From contig CAVXKY010000020.1 in assembly GCA_963762425.1 (NCBI GenBank), forward strand, positions 80,797 to 144,796: 64,000 nt of DNA, written 5' to 3'. Both the position numbers and the translations under genes were made by a program. The stretch is from REEB95 sp963762425 (GTDB lineage: Bacteria > Pseudomonadota > Alphaproteobacteria > ATCC43930 > CGMCC-115725). Shown piece after piece: positions 17,155 to 26,676 of this stretch; position 1 is the first letter of the stretch; each line of letters begins with the position of its first letter. The notes under the pieces were generated by a model. The model worked only from the letters and a program-made list of their open reading frames with translations, ran no database searches and was not told the origin of the DNA.

Positions 17155-17174
17155 GCTTATGACGGATGACATCG

Positions 17175-17948
17175 TCAACGGTTCTTGAACACGGGCTTGC
17201 GTTTTTCGACGAAGGCCGCCATGCCCTCTTTCTGATCCATGGTCGCGAACAGCGAATGGAACAGCCGGCGCTCGAAACGCACGCCCTCGGCGAGCGTGGT
17301 CTCGTAGGCGCGGTTGATCGACTCCTTGGCCATCAGCACCGACGGTCGCGAGAACGCCGCGATCTGCGCCGCGATCTTCACCGCCTCTTCGACCAGCTGA
17401 GCGGACGGCACGACGCGCGAGACCAGGCCCGAACGCTCGGCCTCGGCCGCGTCCATCATGCGCCCGGTGAGGATCATGTCCATCGCCTTGGCCTTGCCGA
17501 CGAAACGGGTGAGCCGCTGCGAGCCGCCGGCGCCGGGCATGACGCCGAGAATGATTTCGGGCTGGCCGAATTTCGCGCTGTCGGCGGCGATGATGGTGTC
17601 GCACATCATGGCGAGCTCGCAGCCGCCGCCCAAGGCGAAGCCCGCCACCGCGGCGATCACCGGCTTGCGGCACAGGCTCACGCGTTCCCAGCTTTTGACG
17701 AAATCGCCGAGATAGACGTCCATGTAATCGCGGCCCTGCATCTCCTTGATGTCGGCGCCGGCGGCAAACGCCTTGTCGCTTCCCGTCAGCACGATGGCGC
17801 CGATCTTGTCGTCGCCCTCGAAGGCGTCGAGCGCCTGTCCCAATTCGCGGATCAGGGCGTCGCACAGCGCGTTCAAGGCCTTGGGCCGGTTCAAGGTGAT
17901 GAGGCCCACCGCGCCGCGGCTTTCGACCAGGATGTTCTCGTAGCTCAT
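17175..17948 (-). CDS. Enoyl-CoA hydratase/isomerase family protein
   Basis: The product is 257 residues with the crotonase fold. AFAAGADIKEM forms part of the oxyanion hole, and the pair ALGGGCELAMMCD and FGQPEIILGVMPGAGGSQRL contains the glutamates expected of an active hydratase. It hydrates trans-2-enoyl-CoA in beta-oxidation. ATG at 17948 is chosen because the family starts MSYENILVE. This ech gene beside rpsT and dnaA is a common alphaproteobacterial arrangement; the linkage is positional rather than functional. Confidence 0.93.
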   Translation of the reverse strand: MSYENILVESRGAVGLITLNRPKALNALCDALIRELGQALDAFEGDDKIGAIVLTGSDKAFAAGADIKEMQGRDYMDVYLGDFVKSWERVSLCRKPVIAAVAGFALGGGCELAMMCDTIIAADSAKFGQPEIILGVMPGAGGSQRLTRFVGKAKAMDMILTGRMMDAAEAERSGLVSRVVPSAQLVEEAVKIAAQIAAFSRPSVLMAKESINRAYETTLAEGVRFERRLFHSLFATMDQKEGMAAFVEKRKPVFKNR

Positions 17949-17971
17949 TGTCCTTGCTCCCAAATTTGGCG

Positions 17972-18337
17972 CTATTGCGGCGATGGCGACAGGGTGAAGC
18001 TCACGGTCAGATTGCCGTCCGGCCCGCGGTAATCGAGCTTGAGGCGCTCGCCTTCGCGCCGCCAAAGATCGGTCCCGGCGGCGCTCCAGCCGAGTTGCGG
18101 CAGGGTCTGGGCGTAGAAACGCGCCACGTCGCCGCGCGCGAGCTTGCCCTTGGCCTGGGCCTCGACGATGCGGCCCTCGGGCTTGTCGAACACCAGCGAC
18201 GAGCCGTCGATCGGCGCGAGGCCGGGCATCAGGGGCAGATCCTCGGTGCCGGGGACGAACTCGTCGGCGCGCGCCGGCATCCCCGGCGAAAGAACCGTCG
18301 CGAGCAACAGGCAAGAGAGCAGGGTGCGGCGCCGCAT
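17972..18337 (-). CDS. Exported conserved hypothetical protein, 121 residues
   Basis: A signal peptide (RRRTLLSCLLLATVLSPGMPARA, cleavage near ARA-DEF) precedes a mature domain with VPGTEDLPLMPGL and YAQTLPQLGW. Short proteins of this shape are often seen next to ech and mutM in alphaproteobacteria, but I do not know the function. A cysteine at residue 9 inside the signal does not form a convincing lipobox. Confidence 0.75.
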   Translation of the reverse strand: MRRRTLLSCLLLATVLSPGMPARADEFVPGTEDLPLMPGLAPIDGSSLVFDKPEGRIVEAQAKGKLARGDVARFYAQTLPQLGWSAAGTDLWRREGERLKLDYRGPDGNLTVSFTLSPSPQ

Positions 18338-18352
18338 CGCCGAAACTTAGAC

Positions 18353-19186
18353 CTAGCGCTGCCGCTTGGCACAGTAAAAAGTCGAACGGCCGCCCTGGAC
18401 GATGCGCCGGATGCCCGAACGGCAATCGCAGCGCGGGCAAGGCTCGCCTTCCTTGCCGTAGACCGCCCAGTGATGCTGGAAGTAACCCAGCTCGCCCGAG
18501 GCCTGCACGTAATCGCGCAAGGAGGAGCCGCCCGCCGCGATCGCGCGTTCCAGCACGTCGCGGATGGCGTTCGCCAATTCGTCGGCGCGCGCGCCCTGCA
18601 CGCGTCCGGCCAGGCGCTTGGGCGACAGGCCCGCGCCGTAGAGACTCTCCGAGACATAGATGTTGCCGAGCCCGGCGACCACGCGTTGGTCCAGCAGCGC
18701 CGCCTTGATCGAGGTCTTCTTGCCCTTGAGAAGGGCGGCCAATTTCGCGCCGTCGAATTGGGGCTCGAGCGGCTCCGGCCCCAGATGCCGGAACAGCTTG
18801 TGCGCGGCGAGATCGCTTTCGGCCGCGTAGTCGAGCAGCCCGAAACGCCGCGCGTCGTTGAGGCGCAGTTCGACGCCGTCTTCGAACCCCAGCACGGCAT
18901 GGTCGTGCCGCGCGGGCGGAAGCGCGTTCTCCGCGTCGGCCAGCACCAGGCGCCCCGACATGCCGAGATGCGCGATCAGCACGCCGCCGCCTTCGAGATG
19001 GAAGAGGATGTACTTGGCGCGGCGCGTGATGGCGATCACCCGCCGGCCTTCGAGCTTCGCCTTCAGGCCGGGCGGAACCGGTTTGCGCAGATCGCGGCGG
19101 TTGAGCTTGAAGGACAAGAGCCTTTTGCCCAGGAGGCGCGCCATCAGGCCGCGCGTAATCGTTTCGACCTCGGGCAATTCGGGCAT
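18353..19186 (-). CDS. mutM: Formamidopyrimidine-DNA glycosylase
   Basis: The product is 277 residues. The N-terminal PELPEVETI carries the catalytic proline and glutamate. The conserved GLGNIYVSESL and the helix-two-turn-helix segment are present, and RIVQGGRSTFYC closes the zinc finger. It removes 8-oxoguanine and ring-opened purines and nicks the backbone. One oddity: the zinc finger reads CPRCDC...YCAKRQ, so the last CxxC pair has an arginine where a fourth cysteine is usual. It is divergent from ubiE across 56 bases. Confidence 0.94.
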   Translation of the reverse strand: MPELPEVETITRGLMARLLGKRLLSFKLNRRDLRKPVPPGLKAKLEGRRVIAITRRAKYILFHLEGGGVLIAHLGMSGRLVLADAENALPPARHDHAVLGFEDGVELRLNDARRFGLLDYAAESDLAAHKLFRHLGPEPLEPQFDGAKLAALLKGKKTSIKAALLDQRVVAGLGNIYVSESLYGAGLSPKRLAGRVQGARADELANAIRDVLERAIAAGGSSLRDYVQASGELGYFQHHWAVYGKEGEPCPRCDCRSGIRRIVQGGRSTFYCAKRQR

Positions 19187-19242
19187 GGTTCTTCGGCGCT
19201 ACGTCGCTTGGAAGGAGGACGGGGGGCGCGTATGGTGCCCCG

Positions 19243-19998
19243 ATGGCCAGACCGGATACAAGCGAGACGGATTTCGGCTTCCGCCGCGTCGAGGCGGCCG
19301 AGCATACGCGTTTGGTCAGGGACGTGTTCGACCGCGTGGCGTCGCGCTACGACCTGATGAACGATCTGATGTCGGGTGGCGTCCACCGCCTGTGGAAATC
19401 CACGCTGATAGCGGCGCTCAATCCGCGCCCGGGGCAGGTCCTGCTCGACGTCGCCGGCGGCACCGGCGACATCGCGCGCCGGTTTCTGGCGCGCGCCGGA
19501 GCGGGCGCCGGCGTCATCCTGTGCGATCTCACGGAAAGCATGCTGCGCCAGGGCCGCGACCGCGCCTTCGACCGGGGCGATCTCAAGGGCGTGGACTGGG
19601 TGTGCGGCGCCGCCGAGGCGCTGCCGATCGCGGATTGCAGCGCCGACGCCTATACCATCGCCTTCGGCTTGCGCAACGTCACCGGCATTCCGCAAGCGCT
19701 CGCCGAGGCGCGGCGGGTGTTGAAGCCCGGCGGGCGCTTCCTCTGCCTCGAATTCAGCCAGGTCGAGATTCCGGTCCTCAAACGCGCCTACGACCTCTAT
19801 TCCTTCCAGGTGCTGCCGCGCCTGGGCGCGGTGGTGGCCCGGGACCGCGAAGCCTATCAATACCTGGTGGAAAGCATTCGCCGCTTCCCCAGCCGCCGCA
19901 AGCTCTTGTCCCTGATGGACCAGGCCGGGCTGGAGAAAACCAGCGTCCGGCCGCTTTCCGGCGGCATCGCCGCCATCCATTCCGGCTGGCGGCTCTGA
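19243..19998 (+). CDS. ubiE: Ubiquinone/menaquinone biosynthesis C-methyltransferase
   Basis: The product is 251 residues. The SAM-binding motif is LLDVAGGTGDIARRFL; the UbiE signatures are YDLMNDLMSGGVHRLWKS near residue 40 and TIAFGLRNVTGIPQALAEARRVLKPGG. It methylates the benzoquinol ring in ubiquinone synthesis on the inner face of the membrane. coaBC follows 72 bases later; the ubiB gene often found between the two is absent. Confidence 0.95.
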   Translation: MARPDTSETDFGFRRVEAAEHTRLVRDVFDRVASRYDLMNDLMSGGVHRLWKSTLIAALNPRPGQVLLDVAGGTGDIARRFLARAGAGAGVILCDLTESMLRQGRDRAFDRGDLKGVDWVCGAAEALPIADCSADAYTIAFGLRNVTGIPQALAEARRVLKPGGRFLCLEFSQVEIPVLKRAYDLYSFQVLPRLGAVVARDREAYQYLVESIRRFPSRRKLLSLMDQAGLEKTSVRPLSGGIAAIHSGWRL

Positions 19999-20070
19999 AC
20001 TGGACTTTGACGGCGAATTACACCTCCTATAGAGTGGATTTTTCCGGGCCCCCGTCCAGGATCGATTACC

Positions 20071-21279
20071 GTGCTGCATGGTCGCCGCATTCTGCTGATC
20101 GTCGCCGGCGGAATATCCGCCTATAAAAGCCTCGATCTCATCCGCCGCCTCAAGGAGCGCGGCGCCTCCGTACGCTGCGTGCTGACGGCGGGCGCGCGCG
20201 AGTTCATCACGCCCCTGGCGGCGCAGACCCTGAGCGGCGAGACCGTCTATGGCGATCTGTTCTCGCTGACCGAGGAAAACGAGATGGGGCACCTGCGCCT
20301 GTCCCAGGAGGCCGACCTGCTGATCGTGGCGCCGGCCACCGCCAACCTGATCGCCAAGATGGCGGCGGGCTTGGCCGACGATCTCGCCTCCACGATTCTC
20401 GTGGCCACCGACAAGCCCGTGCTGTTCGCGCCCGCGATGAACACGCGCATGTGGGAGAACCCGGCCACGCGCGCCAATGTCGCGCTTTTGGAAAGGCGCG
20501 GCCTGAAACGGGTGGGCCCCGCCTCCGGCCCGCTCGCCGAGAAAGAAAGCGGCATGGGGCGCATGGCCGAACCCGTCGAGATCGCGGATGCCGCCGAGGC
20601 GCTGTTCCTCGCCAATGCCGCGCTCAAGGGACGCCGCGCGCTGGTGACCAGCGGCCCCACGGAAGAGGCGATCGACCCGGTGCGCTATATCGCCAACCGC
20701 TCCTCGGGCAAGCAGGGCCATGCCATCGCCGCCGCCTTGGCGCGGCTGGGCGCCGACACGGTGCTGGTCTCCGGCCCGACGCGCGAGCCCGACCCGCCGG
20801 GGGTGAAGGTGGTGCATGTGCGCTCGGCGCGCGAAATGATGGCGGCCTGCGAAGCCGCGCTGCCGGCGGACGTGGCAGTGTGCGCGGCGGCGGTAGCCGA
20901 TTGGCGCGCCGAGGAAGCGGGGCAGAAGCTCAAGAAAAAGCCGGGCGCGGCGCCGGTGCTGGCGCTGGTCGAGAACCCGGACATTCTCGCCAATCTCGCC
21001 AAGCCCGGCAACCGGCGGCCCAAGCTGGTGGTGGGTTTCGCCGCCGAGACCGAGAATCTCATCGCCAACGCCAAGGAAAAGCGCCGCAAGAAAGGCTGCG
21101 ACTGGATGCTGGCCAACGACGTCGCGGCTTCATCCGGCACCTTCGGCGGCGAGGACAACGCGATCCAGCTGATCGACGAGACCGGAATCGAGGCCTGGGG
21201 CAAGCTCTCCAAGCGCGATGTCGGCGAGCGCCTCGCGCACCGCATAGCCCTGGCGCTCAACCGCCAGGCGGCGGAATAG
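20071..21279 (+). CDS. coaBC: Bifunctional phosphopantothenoylcysteine decarboxylase/phosphopantothenate-cysteine ligase
   Basis: The product is 402 residues. The N-terminal CoaC flavoprotein domain has VAGGISAYKSLDLIRRL, the substrate-clamp region PAMNTRMWENPA and VAPATANLIAKMAAGLADDL. The C-terminal CoaB ligase domain has TSGPTEEAIDPVRYIANRSSGKQG. It carries out two steps of coenzyme A synthesis. GTG at 20071 is taken as start because the flavin-binding strand begins six codons later. It is co-directional with ubiE upstream and an Rrf2 regulator 18 bases downstream. Confidence 0.94.
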   Translation: MLHGRRILLIVAGGISAYKSLDLIRRLKERGASVRCVLTAGAREFITPLAAQTLSGETVYGDLFSLTEENEMGHLRLSQEADLLIVAPATANLIAKMAAGLADDLASTILVATDKPVLFAPAMNTRMWENPATRANVALLERRGLKRVGPASGPLAEKESGMGRMAEPVEIADAAEALFLANAALKGRRALVTSGPTEEAIDPVRYIANRSSGKQGHAIAAALARLGADTVLVSGPTREPDPPGVKVVHVRSAREMMAACEAALPADVAVCAAAVADWRAEEAGQKLKKKPGAAPVLALVENPDILANLAKPGNRRPKLVVGFAAETENLIANAKEKRRKKGCDWMLANDVAASSGTFGGEDNAIQLIDETGIEAWGKLSKRDVGERLAHRIALALNRQAAE

Positions 21280-21297
21280 AATCGGGATTCCCCGGTC

Positions 21298-21753
21298 ATG
21301 GTGAGGCTGACCAAGAAACTGCTTTTCGCCATCGAGGCGGTGCTCGACATCGCCTACAATGCCGGCGATCTGCCGGTGCAATCGGGCGAGATCACGCGGC
21401 GCCAGGGAATTCCCCGGCGTTATCTGGAACAGGTGCTGCAACAGTTGGTGCGCGCGGGCGTGCTGGCCGGCGTCAGGGGCCCGCGCGGCGGTTATCGCCT
21501 GGCGCGCGAGCGCCGCCGCGTTTCGCTCGGCGAGATCGTGCGCGTGGTGCGCGAACTCGACGGCGCCGGCGACCCGCTCGATGAGAATATCGGAGCATTG
21601 CTCGGCCAGCGCGTGGTGCGGCCGGTGTGGAAGGAACTGAACGACGAGGTGATGAAGCGGCTCGACGCCATCACCATCGAGGATCTCTGCCTGCGCGCGC
21701 ACAAAGACGGCGTGCCGGGCGAATACGGCGCCAAGATCGACTTCTCGATCTGA
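21298..21753 (+). CDS. Rrf2 family transcriptional regulator
   Basis: The product is 151 residues with a winged-helix fold: LTKKLLFAIEAVLDIAY, then EITRRQGIPRRYLEQVLQQL and the wing GVRGPRGGYRLAR, a classic Rrf2 motif. It lacks the three-cysteine cluster of IscR (one cysteine only, in EDLCLRA), so it is unlikely to hold a [2Fe-2S] cluster. It lies directly before cysK, like CymR-type regulators of cysteine synthesis; control of cysK is inferred from position. Confidence 0.9.
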   Translation: MVRLTKKLLFAIEAVLDIAYNAGDLPVQSGEITRRQGIPRRYLEQVLQQLVRAGVLAGVRGPRGGYRLARERRRVSLGEIVRVVRELDGAGDPLDENIGALLGQRVVRPVWKELNDEVMKRLDAITIEDLCLRAHKDGVPGEYGAKIDFSI

Positions 21754-21778
21754 GGCCGATTTTCCAGGGAGGCAAAAA

Positions 21779-22773
<995 letters not shown>

Positions 22774-22774
<1 letters not shown>

Positions 22775-23553
22775 TGGCCGAAGCCGCCACCGTCGCCCTG
22801 ACCGAGGAGCAGTTCCGGCGTTATGCCCGGCATCTGATCCTCGACCAGGTGGGCGAGGAAGGCCAAGCCAAGCTGCTCCAGTCGCGCGTGCTGGTGGTGG
22901 GGGCCGGGGGCCTCGGCTCGCCGGTGCTGATGTATCTCGCCGCCGCCGGGGTGGGAACGCTCGGCGTGGCCGATGACGACGAGGTCGACCTGCCCAATCT
23001 CCAGCGCCAGATCGTGCATGACACGTCGCGCATCGGCGACAACAAGGCGTTAAGCGCCCAGGCGGCGCTGGCCCGGATCAATCCGGATGTCAATGTGGAA
23101 ACCCACGCGGTCCGTCTGGACGAGACCAACGCCGCCGCGATCATCCGCCGTTACGATCTGGTGGCCGACGGCAGCGACAATTTCGCCACCCGTTATCTTC
23201 TGAACGATCTGTGCTACGCCCTCAAGAAGACGCTGATCGGCGCGGCGTTGTCGCCGTTCGACGGACAGCTATCGACCTTCAAGGCCTATCTGGGCCCGCC
23301 CCATCCCTGCTACCGCTGCCTGTTCCGCGAACCGCCGCCCGCCGAGCTGGTGCCGCGTTGCGAAACCGCCGGCATATTGGGCGCGGTGGCCGGCGTCATG
23401 GGCACGCTCCAGGCGGTCGAGGTGCTGAAGGAATTGCTGGGCATCGGCCAGAGCCTTTCGGGCGCGTTGCTGATGTACGATTCGCTCAATACCAATTTCC
23501 ACAAGATCGAGCTGCCGCGCGATCCCGACTGCCCGACCTGCGGGCGGGGCTGA
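22774..23553 (+). CDS. moeB: HesA/MoeB/ThiF family sulfur-carrier adenylyltransferase
   Basis: The product is 259 residues. The E1-like nucleotide site is VVGAGGLGSPVLMYLAAAG and the ATP-contact segment is DLPNLQRQIVHD. The zinc cysteines are in CYRCLF and CPTCGRG, and the catalytic-type cysteine is in RCETAGILG. It adenylates the C-terminal glycine of a ubiquitin-like sulfur carrier (MoaD or ThiS). No rhodanese domain follows, so it is the short bacterial form. Fusion in transcription to cysK suggests a shared sulfur-transfer role. MoeB, ThiF and CysO-activating functions cannot be told apart here. Confidence 0.88.
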
Positions 23554-23559
23554 GCGCCC

Positions 23560-24510
23560 TTGAATAGAGGTTCCGCCGCGCCCGCCAAGGCGCCGCACCA
23601 GGGCGCGATTTTCGCCGCGGCCATGGTGGCGGTGGTGTTCTTCGCGCTGACCGCGCCCCTGACCCGCGCGATCACGCCGGCATTCGACCCGCTGCTGCTC
23701 GGCATGCGGCCGGCGCCGGCGGCGCTGGCGGCGGTGCCGCTGATCCTGATCCTGCGGCTCAAGGGCCCGAGCGGCGCGCATGAGTGGCTGCTGCTGGCGG
23801 TTTCGGCCGCGTTCAGCTTCCTGGCGTTTCCGCTGCTGTTTTCGCTGGGCCAGGCGCGCACCTCGGCCATCCATGGCGGACTGATCCAGGCGTCGATGCC
23901 GATCTTCACCGGCCTCACCGTCGCTATCGTCGAGCGCCGCCGCCCGGGCGGTTTCTGGTGGCTGGGGGCGGCGCTGGCCTTCGCCGGCGAGGGCGTGCTG
24001 GTGCTGTTCCGCGACAGCGGGCCCGAGCGCATTGCGTCGCTCTCCGGCGATTTTCTGATCCTTGCCGCCTCGGCGCTTTCGGCCGGCGCCTATGTCGCGG
24101 GCGCGAGGCTGGCGGCGCGGATAACGGCCTTGAACGCGACGATGTGGTGCGTGGGCGCCGCCGGGCTGGCGGTGATGCCTTTTGCCGCCTTCCGGGCGAT
24201 CTCCGTGCCGTGGTCAAGCTTCGACTTGGGGATGTGGGCGAGCCTGATCACGCTTTCCTATGGGCCGATGCTGCTCGCCTTCATCGCCTGGTTCTGGGCG
24301 CTGGCCAAGGGCGGGGTGCGGCGCGTCGCCGTGTTCCAGTTCCTGGTGCCGCCGCTTTCGGTGCTGATCTCGGTGGTGTTCCTGGGCGAGCGCCTGACCC
24401 CGCCGCTGATCGTCGCCATGGCGGCGATTTTCGGCGGGATCTGGCTGGCGCGGCGCGGCGGGCAGCAAGCCTCCGCTGCGGAGCAGCAAAAACTTGAGCC
24501 CCGCTCCTGA
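23560..24510 (+). CDS. EamA/DMT family transporter
   Basis: The product is 316 residues with about ten membrane helices in two EamA repeats; the second ends VFQFLVPPLSVLISVVFLGERLTPPLIVAMAAIFGGIWLARR, the typical repeat end. The family exports amino acids, metabolites or drugs across the inner membrane; the substrate is unknown. The TTG start at 23560 lies seven bases after the moeB-type stop, so it is probably co-transcribed. Confidence 0.87.
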   Translation: MNRGSAAPAKAPHQGAIFAAAMVAVVFFALTAPLTRAITPAFDPLLLGMRPAPAALAAVPLILILRLKGPSGAHEWLLLAVSAAFSFLAFPLLFSLGQARTSAIHGGLIQASMPIFTGLTVAIVERRRPGGFWWLGAALAFAGEGVLVLFRDSGPERIASLSGDFLILAASALSAGAYVAGARLAARITALNATMWCVGAAGLAVMPFAAFRAISVPWSSFDLGMWASLITLSYGPMLLAFIAWFWALAKGGVRRVAVFQFLVPPLSVLISVVFLGERLTPPLIVAMAAIFGGIWLARRGGQQASAAEQQKLEPRS

Positions 24511-24554
24511 GTTCGGGCTTGACCCGATTCGCGGGATGGGGCTAGAGGAAAGCC

Positions 24555-25067
24555 GTGTTCCGCGAAGCAGCCAATTCCCGCCCACATCGCCTCGCGCTTA
24601 TCGCGCTTCTCGTTCTCCTGTCCGCGTCCTTCGCGGCCCGCGCCGACGACAAGCCCTATGCGTCGCATTTCGCGAGCTTGCGCGTCAGCGAGGTCAATCT
24701 GCGTTCCGGGCCGGGCACGAAGTACCCCATTCAATACGTCTATCACCACAAAGGTTTGCCGGTCGAAATCATCGGCGAATACGACGTGTGGCGGAAGCTG
24801 CGCGACTGGCAGGGCAGCGTGGGCTGGGTGCATGAACGCATGATTTCGCCCGCCCGCACCGTCATCATCAAGGCCGACACCCGCACCATCTATCGCGATC
24901 CGGCGCGGGATTCGCCCGCCTTGGCCAAGCTCGAACCCGGCGTGGTGGCGAAGCTGCTGGAATGCAGCAACGCCTGGTGCAAGATCGAGACCGAAAAGCA
25001 GAACATCAAGGGCTGGCTGCTCAGGAGCGAAGTCTGGGGCGTCTATCCCGACGAAGTGGTGCAGTAG
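24555..25067 (+). CDS. Exported bacterial SH3-domain protein
   Basis: The product is 170 residues with a GTG start. A signal peptide (LALIALLVLLSASFAARA, cleavage near residue 29) precedes two SH3-like modules: LRVSEVNLRSGPGTKYPIQYVYHHKGLPVEII with GWVHERMISPARTVII, then a second ending IKGWLLRSEVWGVYPDE. Such modules bind cell-wall peptides. It is probably periplasmic, with a role at the envelope; no catalytic domain is present. A short GC-rich palindrome (CTCCGCTGCGGAG) lies between it and the EamA gene. Confidence 0.87.
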   Translation: MFREAANSRPHRLALIALLVLLSASFAARADDKPYASHFASLRVSEVNLRSGPGTKYPIQYVYHHKGLPVEIIGEYDVWRKLRDWQGSVGWVHERMISPARTVIIKADTRTIYRDPARDSPALAKLEPGVVAKLLECSNAWCKIETEKQNIKGWLLRSEVWGVYPDEVVQ

Positions 25068-25145
25068 CCCGGTCGTATTGACGCCGAGATCGGCCTGCGA
25101 TCATCCTCGGCCCGGAACCGGCGGGCATCAGCGAGGAGAGCGGCC

Positions 25146-25301
25146 ATGTATTATTACATCCACTACGGCATCACCTTCGGCAACGCGCTGGCGATCGCCA
25201 TGTCCTGGAGCACGAACCACAGCGTGATCTGGTCGGTGATCGACGGTTTCCTGAGCTGGATCTACGTCGTCTATTACCTGCTGATGCATCTGACGCCGTG
25301 A
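25146..25301 (+). CDS. Small membrane protein, 51 residues
   Basis: The ATG at 25146 has a strong ribosome site (GAGGAGAG) nine bases upstream. The product is aromatic and hydrophobic: MYYYIHYGITFGNALAIAMS, then a C-terminal helix around FLSWIYVVYYLLM. It would span the membrane once or twice. The stop overlaps the GTG start of the TauE/SafE gene (GTGA), so the two are translationally coupled. I do not recognise a named family. Ribosome site, composition and coupling make it a convincing gene. Confidence 0.72.
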   Translation: MYYYIHYGITFGNALAIAMSWSTNHSVIWSVIDGFLSWIYVVYYLLMHLTP

Positions 25302-26036
25302 CCCACGGCGATCTCGCCTATCTCCTGGTGTGCGGCGTCGGGCTGGTCGCCGGGCTGGTGAGCGGCGTGGTCGGCACGGGATCGTCGATCATGCTGTTGC
25401 CGGTGCTGGTCTTCGCCTTCGGGCCGAAGCAGGCGGTCCCCATCATGGCGGTCGCCGCCGTCATGTCCAATCTGGCGAAGGTGATGGCGTGGCGGCGCGA
25501 GGTCGATTGGCGCGCCTTTGCCGCCTATTCCGCCGGCGGCATCCCCGCGGCGGCGCTGGGCGCGCGGACGCTGTTGGTGTTGCCGGCCCATGTCGTCGAC
25601 GTGGCGCTGGGCGCGTTCTTCCTGGCGATGATTCCGGCGCGGCGCTGGCTCAAGGCCCGCGACTTCCACATTCGCCTCTGGCAATTGGCGCTGGCCGGCG
25701 CCGGCGATCGGCTTCATCACCGGCATCGTCGTTTCGACCGGCCCGCTCAGCGTTCCGGCCTTTCTCGCCTATGGGCTCACGCGCGGCGCCTTCCTCTCGA
25801 CCGAGGCGATGAGTTCGCTTGTCCTCTACGTCGCCAAGGTCTCGACCTTCCGCGCCTTCGGCGCGCTTCCGCTTACCGTCATGCTGCAGGGGCTGATCGC
25901 GGGCTCGTCGCTGATGGTCGGAGCCTTTGCCGGCAAGGCGGTGGTGCTGCGCATGAGCACGGACGTATTCGAGCATCTGCTCGATGCGATGCTGCTCGTC
26001 GCCGGATGCGCCTTGCTCTGGGCCGCCTTCGCGTGA
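25298..26036 (+). CDS. TauE/SafE (TSUP) family membrane permease, one frameshift
   Basis: Residues LVAGLVSGVVGTGSSIMLLPVLVFAFGPKQAVPI give the first TSUP repeat. After a one-base insertion near 25700 the frame continues as IGFITGIVVSTGPLSVPAFLAYGLTRG and ends at 26036. Together they make about 245 residues with seven or eight helices. The family moves sulfite, sulfonates or other organic anions. The two halves join cleanly when one base is removed, so sequence error is the likely cause. It is coupled to the 51-residue membrane protein upstream. Confidence 0.82.
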
Positions 26037-26045
26037 GGCCGCGGG

Positions 26046-26640
26046 TCAGGAAAGATCGTCCGCCAGGGCCTGGCGCGTCGCTTCGGACAGCACCGCCATG
26101 TGGCCGTAATTCGGGTGCTCGATGCCGGCCACCACCTGCGTGCCGGGAGATTTGAATTTCGCCTTCTGCGCGCCCGACAGCGGAAAGCGCAAAAACTGGA
26201 CCGAGGAGGCCTTGCCCTCGGGCGAGGTGTTCTCGCGCGTCGGATCGGCCAGCGCCCATGATTTTTTCGCCGGCGAAGGCGAGATACATCTTGTGCTCGA
26301 CGCCGCCGAGACGGTGCAGCAGCTTGTCGCGCTGGACCGGGTCCTCGATCTCGAACATCACCGTCGCGACCAGCTCGCTGCCCTTGGGAATGAGCGGGTT
26401 GTAGGCTTCGAGCTCGTCGGCCAGCTGCGCCTCGCCGCCGCGCTCGACCGCCAGCATCTCGTGGACCTGATGCCACATGGTGTCGAAATTCTCGAAATAG
26501 AACGTCGCATGGGGACCGACCTCGACGCGGCGGTTCTGCTTGAGCGCGGAGATGCGCTTGCGGTGTTCGCGCCGTTCGCGCTCGTAGCGTTCCATCGGCA
26601 GGATATCGGCGCGGGTCAGGTCGCGGAATCGGGTGGTCAT
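26046..26640 (-). CDS. DUF3501 family protein, one frameshift
   Basis: The first frame reads FRDLTRADILPMERYERERREH, then VGPHATFYFENFDTMWHQVHEML and YNPLIPKGSELVATVMFEIED, typical of DUF3501. After one extra A in an A-run near 26262 it continues KSWALADPTRENTSPEGKASSVQFLRFPLS and ends IEHPNYGHMAVLSEATRQALADDLS at 26046. Function is unknown, but the family is regularly encoded with a rubrerythrin and a dicluster Fe-S protein, as here, which suggests a role in oxidative stress or iron handling. ATG at 26658 is an alternative start. Confidence 0.82.
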
Positions 26641-26676
26641 GGTCTGTCGGTCTTTCATGTTTCGGTTTTGCGATGC

